A stretch of 64,000 nt of DNA, taken from the NCBI GenBank assembly GCA_019118245.1, contig DWZJ01000022.1:22914-86913 (forward strand), given 5' to 3'. Made by a program: the position numbers and the translations under genes. Within the stretch, counting starts at the first letter, position 1; each line of letters begins with the position of its first letter. Origin of the DNA: Candidatus Oscillibacter excrementigallinarum. GTDB taxonomy: Bacteria; Bacillota; Clostridia; Oscillospirales; Oscillospiraceae. Under the pieces are notes generated by a model. That model saw only the letters and a list, made by a program, of their open reading frames with translations. It was not told where the DNA came from and did not search any database. Of the stretch, positions 1-8,597 are shown one piece after another.

Positions 1-1
1 C

Positions 2-3000
2 TTCTTCCCGGACGCCACGTTCCTGCTGGACATCGGCGGCCAGGACATGAAGGCCATCTGGCTGAAGGACGGCGTGGTCACCAACATCATGCTGAACGAG
101 GCCTGCTCCTCTGGCTGCGGCTCCTTCCTGGAGAACTTCGCCTCCACTCTGGGGATGCCGGTGGATCAGGTGGCGGAGGCCGCCTTCCGGTCCCAGTCCC
201 CGGCGGAGCTGGGCAGCCGGTGCACCGTGTTCATGAACAGCACCATCATCAATGAGCAGCGCAACGGCAAGAAGCCGGATGATCTGGTGGCGGGGCTGTG
301 CCGGTCTATTATTGAAAATGTATTTACCAAGGTGGTGCGGATCGCCAACGTCTCGGAGCTGGGGGACCGGGTGGTGGTCCAGGGCGGCACCTTCCGGAAC
401 TTCGCCGTCCTCCGGGCCCTGGAGGAGTACCTGGGCCGGGGGGTGACGCTGGCGCCCTATCCCGGCGAGATGGGCGCCCTGGGCGCAGCTCTCGCGGTGA
501 AGCAGGAGGTGGAGGCCCACGGGTACGCCAACGGCCGCTGCTCCTCCTTCATCGGGTTCGACGCAGTCAAGGACTTTCACTACACCCGGGAGAGCGGCGT
601 GCTCTGCCCCCACTGCGCCAACCACTGCAGCCGGACGGTCCTGCGGTTCCCGGACGGGGGCTGCTATGTCACCGGCAACCGGTGCGACCGGGGCACCGTG
701 GTGACGGAGGGACCTGCTGTCCAGGAGAAAAAGGGCCAGGAAGTGCCGGACCTGTTCCGCCTGCGGCAGGAGCTGCTGTTCAAGACCTGGCCCGCCGCCC
801 CGGTGCGGGAGGCGCAGAGCGAGACCGTGGGCCTGCCCCGGGTGCTGGAGTTCTGGGACAGTATGCCCTTCTGGAGCACCTTCTTCCGGGCTCTGGGGTA
901 TCCGGTGAAGTTCTCCCACCCCAGTAGCCGCAAGCAGTACGAGAGCGGACTGCAGTATGTGGCTTCGGACACCATCTGCTTTCCGGCCAAGCTGGTCCAC
1001 GGCCATGTGCTGGATCTGTCCAAACAGGGCGTGGAGCGGATCTTCCTGCCCTACATCTTACATATGCCGCCGGAGAACAAGCAGGAGAAGAGTCCCTATG
1101 TCTGCCCGGTCATCATGGGCTACTCCATGGTGGTGCGGAACTTCCAGTCCCCGGAGCAGCACTTTCCCGTGCGCTTTGAGACACCGGTGTTCCACTGGTT
1201 CAGCGAGCAGGACCGGAAGCGGCAGATCTGCCAGTACGCCATGGACCACTGCGGCGCCACGAAGCAGCAGGCGGAGGCTGCCTACCGCCAGGCGGAGACG
1301 GCCATCCTCTCCTTCCGCCGTCAGCTGGTGGAGGCGGGGAAGCGGGTCATCGCGGACACCGAGAGAGCAGGCGGCTTCGCGGTGGTGCTGGCGGGACGGC
1401 CCTACCACACGGACCCCCTCATCAACCACGATTTGGCCCGGATGTTCACCCGACGGGGCATCCCGGTGCTGACGGTGGACAGCCTACCGGGGCTGGAGAA
1501 CGCCAATTTGCGGAAGTCCCGGGTGGAGATTACCAACGACTTCCACGCCCGGATGCTCTCCGGCGCCATGGCGGTGGCGGAGCAGGCCTGCCTGGAGTAC
1601 GTGCAGATCGTCAGCTTCGGCTGCGGCCACGACGCCATTTTGTCCGATGAGATCATCCGCCTGCTGGGGGAGGGCAGCGGCAAGCCGCCTCTGATCCTGA
1701 AGGTGGACGAGAGCGAGGCCGCTGGGTCCCTGGGCATCCGGGTCCAGTCTTTCATTGAGACGGTGCAGCTGCGCCGCTCCGCCCAGGTGGAGTGGACAGC
1801 CCTGTCCCGCCCCCTGCCGGAGCCCTACGAGGTGAAGTACCGCAAGGCGGACAAACAGCTGCGGACCGTGCTGGTGCCCAACATCTCCGCGCCGGTGTCC
1901 ACCCTGCTGACAGCTCTGATGGACCGGGAGGGCATCCGGGCGGTGAGCCTGCCGGTGGGCGGGCCGGAGCAGATCCGGGTGGGGAAGAAGTACACCCACA
2001 ACGACATCTGCTTCCCCTGTCAGATGGTCATCGGCGAGCTGATCGACGCTTTGCAGAAGGGGAACTATCCGGAGGACTCCGTGGCCGTGGGCATGGCCAA
2101 GCTCAGCTGCGACTGCCGGATGGCCAACTATACCGCCATCCTCCGCAAGGCGCTGGACAGCGCCGGATTTGAGACCGTCCCCATCCTCACCACCGACCCC
2201 GGCGACACCAAGGGCATCCACCCCGGCGTGTCCATGCTGGGGGCCCGGTCCGTGCTGATGGCGGCGTGGGCCTTTTCCATGCTGGACATCCTGGAGGAGC
2301 TCACCCGGAAGATCCGCCCCTATGAGACGGCGGCCGGTGAGACGGACCGGGTGTTCAACGAATGCGTGGAGAGCCTGGCCGAGGCCTCCAAGCAGGGGCT
2401 TGGAAAGCTGATCGGCGCCTTCCGGCGGTCCATCGAGGCATTCCAGGGGCTCCACTGGGATCGCTCCTGCCGCAAGCCCCGGGTGCTGGTCACCGGCGAG
2501 CTGCTGGTGAACTTCCACCCCGGCACCAACTTCCATGTGGAGGAGTACCTGGAGAAAAACGGCATGGAGGTCATCCTGCCCCGTATCACCTACCAGTTCC
2601 GCAAGGACTTCCAGGCGTCCATCAGTGAGATCCGGGATTTCGGCGCCCATTTGGCGCCCTATCCCTTTGCCCTGGACGCCGCCGTGGAGGGCATCCAGCG
2701 GTTTTTGGAGCAGATCGCCAAGGCCCATCCCCTGTACCACCGGGCGGCCCGGCCCCAGGAGCTCCACGACGGGGTGAAGGAGATCATCCCCAAGACCCTC
2801 ACCTGCGGCGAGGGCTGGCTGATGGCGGGCGAGATCGCCCACTACGCCAAGCAGGGCGTCCGGTCTTTCATCATCCTCCAGCCCTTCGGGTGCCTGCCCA
2901 ACCATGTGTGCGGGCGGGGCGTCACCAAGCGGCTCAAGGAGGAGTTCCCCGGCGTGCAGATCCTGCCCCTGGACCTGGACCCGGACACCAGCTATGCCAA

Positions 3001-3130
3001 TGTGGAGAACCGGCTCCAAATGCTCATCATGAACCAGGCCGCGGAGGCGGAAGATCCTGCGGCCAGCGCAGGACCGGCACTGAAAAAGACCCGGGGTGGC
3101 TCTCCCCGTCCGGCGCTGTCTTCTACATAA
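2..3130 (+). CDS. 2-hydroxyacyl-CoA dehydratase activase/dehydratase-like fusion (5' truncated)
   Basis: The frame is already open at base 2, ahead of the first ATG at 47, so the gene begins outside the window; 1042 residues are visible. The first visible residues include DIGGQDMKAI, then ACSSGCGSFLE, both typical of the BadF/BadG/HgdC ATPase family whose cysteines hold a [4Fe-4S] cluster. A Cys-rich stretch (LCPHCANHC) follows, then a DUF2229-like part (GLQYVASDTICFPAKLVHGH) and a C-terminal HgdB-like part. Known members are proteins of about 1400 residues, commonly annotated as activators of 2-hydroxyglutaryl-CoA dehydratase; the true substrate of the fused form is not established. It probably performs ATP-driven one-electron transfer in the cytoplasm. 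It is followed by a strong terminator and looks like the last gene of its transcript. Confidence 0.85.
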   Translation, partial: FFPDATFLLDIGGQDMKAIWLKDGVVTNIMLNEACSSGCGSFLENFASTLGMPVDQVAEAAFRSQSPAELGSRCTVFMNSTIINEQRNGKKPDDLVAGLCRSIIENVFTKVVRIANVSELGDRVVVQGGTFRNFAVLRALEEYLGRGVTLAPYPGEMGALGAALAVKQEVEAHGYANGRCSSFIGFDAVKDFHYTRESGVLCPHCANHCSRTVLRFPDGGCYVTGNRCDRGTVVTEGPAVQEKKGQEVPDLFRLRQELLFKTWPAAPVREAQSETVGLPRVLEFWDSMPFWSTFFRALGYPVKFSHPSSRKQYESGLQYVASDTICFPAKLVHGHVLDLSKQGVERIFLPYILHMPPENKQEKSPYVCPVIMGYSMVVRNFQSPEQHFPVRFETPVFHWFSEQDRKRQICQYAMDHCGATKQQAEAAYRQAETAILSFRRQLVEAGKRVIADTERAGGFAVVLAGRPYHTDPLINHDLARMFTRRGIPVLTVDSLPGLENANLRKSRVEITNDFHARMLSGAMAVAEQACLEYVQIVSFGCGHDAILSDEIIRLLGEGSGKPPLILKVDESEAAGSLGIRVQSFIETVQLRRSAQVEWTALSRPLPEPYEVKYRKADKQLRTVLVPNISAPVSTLLTALMDREGIRAVSLPVGGPEQIRVGKKYTHNDICFPCQMVIGELIDALQKGNYPEDSVAVGMAKLSCDCRMANYTAILRKALDSAGFETVPILTTDPGDTKGIHPGVSMLGARSVLMAAWAFSMLDILEELTRKIRPYETAAGETDRVFNECVESLAEASKQGLGKLIGAFRRSIEAFQGLHWDRSCRKPRVLVTGELLVNFHPGTNFHVEEYLEKNGMEVILPRITYQFRKDFQASISEIRDFGAHLAPYPFALDAAVEGIQRFLEQIAKAHPLYHRAARPQELHDGVKEIIPKTLTCGEGWLMAGEIAHYAKQGVRSFIILQPFGCLPNHVCGRGVTKRLKEEFPGVQILPLDLDPDTSYANVENRLQMLIMNQAAEAEDPAASAGPALKKTRGGSPRPALSST

Positions 3131-3199
3131 GCGCGGGTGTCGGCCGCATTTCCGGACTCCGGGTAGGAACGCCCGGTGCCAAGGTTCTGCTTGGATGCG

Positions 3200-3245
3200 A
3201 AGAGGGCGGCCGTTCATACAAACGGCCGCCCTCTTGAATTTTTGC
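3200..3245 (+). terminator. Rho-independent terminator after the activase gene
   Basis: A perfect 15-bp stem (3200-3214 with 3221-3235) has a 6-nt loop and is followed by GAATTTTT. The T-run is on the plus strand, so it ends the activase transcript. The convergent minus-strand operon ends about 50 bp away and could use the hairpin only weakly. Confidence 0.85.
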
Positions 3246-3291
3246 TTGTCTGGAATCTCCGGCATTTCCGGAGGCGCGGCCCGGCCAGCGG

Positions 3292-4599
3292 TCACTCCGC
3301 GCGTGCGGGAGGCGTGAGGGCGCTCCTGTGGAGGGCAGAGAGCAGTTCCCGCACCTGCTCCCGGGAGAGGCGGGGCGGCAGCGCACCGTATAGGCTCCGC
3401 TCTACATCGTCCACCAGGATGGCGTATCTGGCCTGCATGGGCGCATCCAGCGCGTCCCGGAGGGGACCCTCTGCCAGACGCTCCAGATACTCCCGGGGGG
3501 TCTCCTGGCTCTGGCGGCGGCAGCGGCGGCGGGCGCCCCAGCGTTCCAGCTGCAGCAGAGCGGCACGGGGGGTTCCGGCATACCGCAGCAGAAAGGCCCT
3601 GACCCGCAGGCGCTGACCGAGCCGGGAGAGCAGGCCGCGGCGGTCCAGACGCTGCCGGACGAGCCCGTCGTCATCTTCCTCCGGCAATCTGATGCGGCTG
3701 CGGCTGCGCCAGAGCCAGCGCGCCAGGACAGCTATTCCGGCCAGGACCAGCGCGGCCAGGAACAGGAGCAGCAGCCCTGCCACAAGCTGAGGGGCGATGG
3801 CGGGGCCGGAGACACTCTCTACAGGCAGAACGGCCTCACTGCCGCCTCCGGCGTCGGAGGACATTCCTGCGGACCCGGCGGAGCGGCCCTGGAAGAGGGA
3901 CGTCAGGAACCGGAACACAGCGATCAGGGCACCCTGCAAAAAGCTGCCGATGGCCTGGAAGATGGGGATCAGCTCTCCCCTGGCGGCCAGCAGCAGGGCA
4001 CAGGCGGCCACAGCCAGCGCGGCCAGGACCGCCGGGATCAGCAGGGCTGGAAGCCGTCCAAATGGAGAGCCGGCGCGGATAGTGTTCCGGCCGGAGGTGC
4101 GCATCCCCACCACCGCTAGCAGATCCAGCAGCAGCAGCGCCAGCAGCACCGGCACCCGGTCCAGCAGCTGTGGGGTGAAGGAGGCCACGATCAGATAGAA
4201 CAGCCCGTACAGGCCCATGTACTCCCCGGCACTGTGGAGGTGGAGGACCGTGACAGGCGTGACGCCCCAATGGTATCCCCGGCACAGGGGGAAGAGGTAC
4301 AGGGGCGCCTGAATCACCAGAAGGGGCGGGTAGGTCAGGTCCAGCGTGCGGCTGAGCAGGGGGATCCAGACAGCGCAGAGCAGGGCGTTCAGCAGCAAAA
4401 TCTGCCAAAAGCGGCGGGGCTTTCGAAGAAAGAGGGTGTTTCCCGCGGCCATCAGCCCGCCGGAGAACAGAAAACCAAACATGGAGAAGGGCGGCCGGCC
4501 GCACAGAAGCTGCCACAGAATGTCGGCCGTCAGGAAGACGATCAGCAGCTCAGTGGCCAGCGGCAGACACCTGAGGGCAGCGGTCTTTCCGTGTCTCAT
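3292..4599 (-). CDS. DUF4129-type membrane protein
   Basis: A 435-residue integral membrane protein with several hydrophobic segments in residues 15-210, a linker, another membrane segment near 270-295, and a charged C-terminal cytoplasmic part containing TPREYLERLAEG, which resembles the DUF4129 domain that ends many bacterial transglutaminase-like proteins. No transglutaminase core (Cys-His-Asp) is visible, so this may be only the membrane/DUF4129 portion of that architecture. The start overlaps the stop of the upstream DUF58 gene by ATGA, so it is translationally coupled. With MoxR and DUF58 it forms the familiar three-gene MoxR-type operon linked to cell-envelope or protein-complex assembly. 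The exact function is unknown. Confidence 0.7.
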   Translation of the reverse strand: MRHGKTAALRCLPLATELLIVFLTADILWQLLCGRPPFSMFGFLFSGGLMAAGNTLFLRKPRRFWQILLLNALLCAVWIPLLSRTLDLTYPPLLVIQAPLYLFPLCRGYHWGVTPVTVLHLHSAGEYMGLYGLFYLIVASFTPQLLDRVPVLLALLLLDLLAVVGMRTSGRNTIRAGSPFGRLPALLIPAVLAALAVAACALLLAARGELIPIFQAIGSFLQGALIAVFRFLTSLFQGRSAGSAGMSSDAGGGSEAVLPVESVSGPAIAPQLVAGLLLLFLAALVLAGIAVLARWLWRSRSRIRLPEEDDDGLVRQRLDRRGLLSRLGQRLRVRAFLLRYAGTPRAALLQLERWGARRRCRRQSQETPREYLERLAEGPLRDALDAPMQARYAILVDDVERSLYGALPPRLSREQVRELLSALHRSALTPPARAE

Positions 4600-5819
4600 A
4601 GGCCGCCTCCCGCCCGAAAGGCGTTCAGGTCCAGGACCTGCAGGAGGGGGTGAGACTGCGCTCCCCAGGCCAGCAGGGGGACGCGGTGCCGCTCCAGCAG
4701 CGCGCAGGTGCTGGGGTCCAGGCGGCGGACGTCCCCGCAGATCAGAAAGGCGCCGGAGAGGCTGCGGAGACGCGGCAGGATCTCGTCCGCCGTGATGGAG
4801 GCAGCGGTGTCCGCAGCGGCCAGCAGCATCAGGACCGCGGGCAGCTGCCGCCGGTCCCGGCAGACGGCGAACTGCTCCAGCCGCCCGGCTGGGCGGGAGA
4901 TCAGCAGAGACACGGCAACCTCCTCTTCCGTCAGCTGTGCTGCCAGAGAGCCCAGGATTTCCAGGGCGGATTCAAAATTCTCCGGCGGCAGGCCCGCGAA
5001 GGAGGCACCGTCCAGCAGGAATACGGCCCGGCGGGGAGAGATTTTTTCGTAGATGTTCACCATGGCGCCCTGTCCCCGGGCCATCAGGCGGAAGTTCAGA
5101 GACCTGGCGTTGTCCCCCGGCTGGTAGGCGCGGACGTTCCGGATCACGGTCCGGTCGTCCTGAAAGCCACGGGCGCCGGCCTCCAGCTCCCAGCTGTTGC
5201 GCAGGAACCAGCGGGTGGACACGGGGACCAGCCGGGGAAACACCGCCAGCGTCACGGGCCTGGGCAGCGGGATTTCCTTCTCCCGGACGCACAGGCACAG
5301 GCCGTCGCCGGAGAGCAGCCGGATTCGGTCAAAGGACAGCAGGCCCCGGTGCTCCGCCTGGAGGCGGCCGGTGTAGGACATCCGCTGATGTCCCAGCAGG
5401 AAGGAGACGTTCTTTTCATAATAAGGCTTCTGCACGGGCCCCTCCGGCAGCTCCACGACCTCCCAGCGGTGCTCCGGCCGGAGGGCACCGCCCAGCTCCA
5501 GGGGGAAGCGCACTGTCAGCCAGACCAGAGGCAGCCACTTGGGGTTGTCCAGCGTCACCCGCAGGGGACAGGACTCCCCGGGGAAGACGCAGCTCCGCTC
5601 TGCCTGGAGGGCGGCGGTCACGCCGTCTAACACATAGCGGGCCCAGAGGCGGGCCGCGGCGGCCACGGCGGCGGCCGCCAGAGAGAAGATGGCGGCGGGC
5701 AGCCGCCCGCTCAGGCTGAAGCCCACCCCGCAGGCCGCCAGGGCCAGGATGGAGAGGCGTCCCGTGAACAGGCTGGACTCGGCGAAGTCCTCTGCGGCGG
5801 ACTCAGGCGTTCTGACCAT
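4596..5819 (-). CDS. DUF58 domain-containing protein
   Basis: A 407-residue protein starting at the ATG at 5819, chosen because GGAGGT lies 8 nt upstream; a longer open frame to 5942 would run deep into moxR. There are two hydrophobic segments near the N-terminus and then the DUF58 signature YQPGDNARSLNFRLMARG near residues 230-250, followed by a von Willebrand-like fold ending in LLAWGAQSHPLLQ. DUF58 proteins accompany MoxR ATPases and are thought to be their membrane-tethered partners. It overlaps the end of moxR by 17 bp and the next gene by 4 bp, so all three are probably made from one message. Confidence 0.88.
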   Translation of the reverse strand: MVRTPESAAEDFAESSLFTGRLSILALAACGVGFSLSGRLPAAIFSLAAAAVAAAARLWARYVLDGVTAALQAERSCVFPGESCPLRVTLDNPKWLPLVWLTVRFPLELGGALRPEHRWEVVELPEGPVQKPYYEKNVSFLLGHQRMSYTGRLQAEHRGLLSFDRIRLLSGDGLCLCVREKEIPLPRPVTLAVFPRLVPVSTRWFLRNSWELEAGARGFQDDRTVIRNVRAYQPGDNARSLNFRLMARGQGAMVNIYEKISPRRAVFLLDGASFAGLPPENFESALEILGSLAAQLTEEEVAVSLLISRPAGRLEQFAVCRDRRQLPAVLMLLAAADTAASITADEILPRLRSLSGAFLICGDVRRLDPSTCALLERHRVPLLAWGAQSHPLLQVLDLNAFRAGGGL

Positions 5820-6777
5820 GGGTAAGGACCTCCCCGGTCTCCCGGCAGGGCACCTGGGACAGCACGGCCTCCACCACGCTGGCCGCCTCCAGGCCGGAGA
5901 GCGCCGCCTGATGGGACAACAGCACCCGGTGGGGCAGGACATAGCGGGCCAGATACTTCACATCGTCCGGGGTGACATAGTCCCGGCCGGAGAGAGCGGC
6001 GTAGGCCTTGGAGGCCCGGAACAGGTCCCGGGACACCCGGGGGCTGGCGCCGCAGGCCAGCTCCGGCTGCTCCCGGGTGGCCTGGACCAGCTCCACGATG
6101 TACGCTACCACCAGATCGGACAGGCGGACCTGCCGGATCTCCCGGGTGATCCGGTTGATCTCCTCCGGGGAGAGCAGGGGGCGGAGGTCCGCAAAGACGG
6201 CCCCATCTCCCATGGCCCGGAGCATGGCGGCCTCTTCCCTGGGGGAGGGGTAGCCCATGGAGAGCTTGAAGAGGAAGCGGTCCAACTGGGCGGCGGGCAG
6301 GGCGAAGGTGGTCTCCGTCTCCACCGGGTTTTGGGTAGCCAGGACCATGAAGGGCGGGGCCAGAGGATAAGTGACGCCGTCCACGGACACCTGCCGCTCC
6401 TCCATGGCCTCCAGCAGGGCGGACTGGGTGCGGGGGATGGCCCGGTTGATCTCATCCGCCAGCAGGATGTTGGTCATGACGGGGCCGGGGGTGAAGATCA
6501 TTTCCCCGGTCTTCTGGCTGTAAATGTTCATGCCCACGATGTCCGATGGCAGCAGGTCCGGGGTGAACTGCACCCGTACCATGCCGCAGCCCAGCACTGC
6601 AGAGAGGGCCTTTACCAGCGTGGTCTTGCCCACGCCGGGGATGTCGTCAATCAGCACGTGCCCGCCGGCGAACAGACTGGTGAGCACCAGGCGGATCTGC
6701 TCACCTTTGCCGATGATGGCCTTGCCGCACTCCGCCTCGATCTGCTCCGCCAGATGGCGGAGCTCTGTGAAGTCCAT
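5803..6777 (-). CDS. MoxR family AAA+ ATPase
   Basis: A 324-residue cytoplasmic AAA+ protein. Walker A is GVGKTTLVKAL, Walker B is LLADEINRA, and sensor region ATQNPVETE is the MoxR hallmark. The ATG at 6777 is preferred because GAGGAGG is 7 nt upstream; the GTG two codons earlier is too close to that site. MoxR ATPases act as chaperones that mature or insert cofactors into partner complexes, usually with DUF58 proteins as here. It is the first gene of the minus-strand operon with DUF58 and DUF4129. Confidence 0.95.
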   Translation of the reverse strand: MDFTELRHLAEQIEAECGKAIIGKGEQIRLVLTSLFAGGHVLIDDIPGVGKTTLVKALSAVLGCGMVRVQFTPDLLPSDIVGMNIYSQKTGEMIFTPGPVMTNILLADEINRAIPRTQSALLEAMEERQVSVDGVTYPLAPPFMVLATQNPVETETTFALPAAQLDRFLFKLSMGYPSPREEAAMLRAMGDGAVFADLRPLLSPEEINRITREIRQVRLSDLVVAYIVELVQATREQPELACGASPRVSRDLFRASKAYAALSGRDYVTPDDVKYLARYVLPHRVLLSHQAALSGLEAASVVEAVLSQVPCRETGEVLTHGQNA

Positions 6778-6977
6778 AGTCACGCCTCCTCGGTTCCATA
6801 AAGTACCTCTCTATTATATCTGACCCGAAAGCGGACCGCAAGAGCGGATGCCCGCCCCGGGAAGGCCTGAAAAACTGCGGAAAAAGAGGGGATACGCTGG
6901 AAAAGCGGAAACGCCTGTGCTATGATACGAAGCAGAAGGTCCCGCAACAGGACCGATGAGATTTGGGAGGAATGCGT

Positions 6978-8399
6978 ATGAAAAAGACCTTGTCTCTGCT
7001 GTTGTCCCTGGCGCTGATGCTCAGCCTGGCGCTGCCCGCATCCGCCGCAGAGACCGAGTATCCCGCCCTGGAGGGCGGGGTGACCGAGATCCAGAAGTAC
7101 GGCAACATCGTTCTGGACATCGACCCGGCGGATCTGGAGGCGGGCGGCTACACCTATGGCGACCTGCTGACTGTCACGGTCAACGGCACGGCGTATGAGA
7201 TGCCTCTGTGCACCAACTACTCCGACGTGGACACCGGCGCCCTGGTGCTGCGGGACAGCGAGGGCGTTCTGATCGCCGCCATCAACATGGGGGACTTTGC
7301 CACTACCAACGGCCTTGCCACCAAGGTCACCGCAGAGGACGGCTCCTATACCTGGGAGTTCCCGGAGGGGCAGTCCCTGGAGACCATCACGGTCTCCATC
7401 TCCATGAAGGAGGCGGGCGGCTACTATGACCAGTATCTGATCCACCAGCTGACCCGTACCAATGAGCGGGCGGACTACGCCTCTGACGCGGTGTTTGCCA
7501 ACTTCCGCAACGTGGCGGTGGGAGACCTGGGTGAAAACGCCCTCTTCCGCAGCAGCAGCCCCGTGAACAACGAGCTGAACCGGGCTGCCTATGCCGACGA
7601 TCTGGCGGAGGCCAGCGGCGTCCAGACCGTGATGAATCTGGCGGACTCCAGCGCCGCTATCGAGGGCTACATGGCCGCCGAGGGCTTTGACTCCCCCTAC
7701 TATCAGTCCCTGTACGAGGCGAGCCAGGTCATTGCCCTGAATCTGGGCGTGGATTTCACCGCCGCGGACTTCAAAACCGGCCTGGCGGAGGGCCTGCGCT
7801 TCTTCGCGGAGAACGAGGGACCCTATCTGGTCCACTGCAACGAGGGCAAGGACCGGGCTGGCTTTGTCTCCGCCCTGCTGGAGTGCCTGATGGGCGCCAC
7901 CTATGACGAGGTGGTGGCGGACTACATGACCACCTATGTGAACTACTACCACCTGGAAGAGGGCAGCGAGCAGTATGAGGCGGTGAAGAACAGCAACATC
8001 GTCTCCATCCTCGCCAACATCACCGGCGCCGCGGAGGGCGCGGACCTGACCACTGTGGACCTGGCCGCGGCGGCGGAGGACTATATGCTGGACGCCGGTC
8101 TGACCGCGGATGAGATTTCCGCCCTGAAGGCCAACCTGGCCCAGGACTACACGGCGGAGGTGGAGACCCCTGTGGAGGAACCCGCAGAGGAGACGCCGGA
8201 GGAGGAGACTCCGGCCGAGGAGCCCGCTTCCCAGGCCCGGACCTACACGGTGGAGGCGGGAGACTGCCTGTGGAACATCGCCTATGAGGTGTACGGCACC
8301 GGCACCCGCTGGACCGTGATCTACGAGGCAAACCGGGACACCATCCGCGACCCCGGCATGATCTACATCGGGCAGGTGCTGACCATCCCCGCCGCCTGA
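6978..8399 (+). CDS. Secreted tyrosine-phosphatase-like protein with C-terminal LysM domain
   Basis: A 473-residue exported protein. Residues 1-24 form a Sec signal peptide ending PASAAE. Residues about 30-120 (KYGNIVLDIDP, MGDFATTNG) resemble the C-terminal domain of SAM hydroxide adenosyltransferases, but this assignment is tentative. The central domain carries HCNEGKDRAG around Cys287, the P-loop of the LipA/PtpB-like phosphatases. An acidic Pro/Glu linker leads to a LysM peptidoglycan-binding module (YTVEAGDCLWNIAYEVYG) near residues 420-470. The ATG at 6978 was chosen because GGGAGG is 7 nt upstream. It is a single-gene unit with its own terminator. It lies just before the phosphate regulon, so scavenging phosphate at the cell wall is possible but unproven. 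Confidence 0.85.
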   Translation: MKKTLSLLLSLALMLSLALPASAAETEYPALEGGVTEIQKYGNIVLDIDPADLEAGGYTYGDLLTVTVNGTAYEMPLCTNYSDVDTGALVLRDSEGVLIAAINMGDFATTNGLATKVTAEDGSYTWEFPEGQSLETITVSISMKEAGGYYDQYLIHQLTRTNERADYASDAVFANFRNVAVGDLGENALFRSSSPVNNELNRAAYADDLAEASGVQTVMNLADSSAAIEGYMAAEGFDSPYYQSLYEASQVIALNLGVDFTAADFKTGLAEGLRFFAENEGPYLVHCNEGKDRAGFVSALLECLMGATYDEVVADYMTTYVNYYHLEEGSEQYEAVKNSNIVSILANITGAAEGADLTTVDLAAAAEDYMLDAGLTADEISALKANLAQDYTAEVETPVEEPAEETPEEETPAEEPASQARTYTVEAGDCLWNIAYEVYGTGTRWTVIYEANRDTIRDPGMIYIGQVLTIPAA

Positions 8400-8427
8400 C
8401 GGCACCGAAAGTTGCACAAATCGACAG

Positions 8428-8458
8428 AGCGCCCCCGGACTTTCCGGGGGTGCTTTTT
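8428..8458 (+). terminator. Rho-independent terminator of the phosphatase-LysM gene
   Basis: An 11-bp stem (8428-8438 with 8444-8454, one G-T pair) with a 5-nt loop runs straight into a T-run. It separates the phosphatase gene from the pst promoter. Confidence 0.85.
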
Positions 8459-8492
8459 GCACCATTGACAAAGAACCGGAGGACGGCGGGAT

Positions 8493-8548
8493 TTTACACA
8501 GACTTTACATAGAATTGGTGTCGGATTTTACTTGGGGCTGTTTATACT
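8493..8548 (+). promoter_or_regulatory. Pho-box-like repeats and promoter of the pst operon
   Basis: TTTACA occurs at 8493 and again at 8504, with weaker copies TTGGTG at 8515 and TTTTAC at 8526, giving a strict 11-bp period. This matches the spacing of PhoP/PhoB-family direct-repeat boxes, where dimers bind one face of the helix. A TATACT -10 element sits at 8543-8548, without a good -35 element, as expected for an activator-dependent promoter. The response regulator encoded at 13675 is the obvious ligand (inference). Confidence 0.75.
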
Positions 8549-8597
8549 AAGACCGTCCCTTGAGCAACAGACATAGGAAAAAGGAGTAATCTTCAAC

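Noticed and set aside
1484..3295. A 603-residue minus-strand frame over the activase gene
   Set aside because: Antisense to a clear protein with conserved motifs; the predicted text is compositionally biased.
4596..5942. The longer 448-residue DUF58 start
   Set aside because: It would overlap moxR by 140 bp with a Cys/Pro/Arg-rich start; the ATG at 5819 has a better ribosome site.
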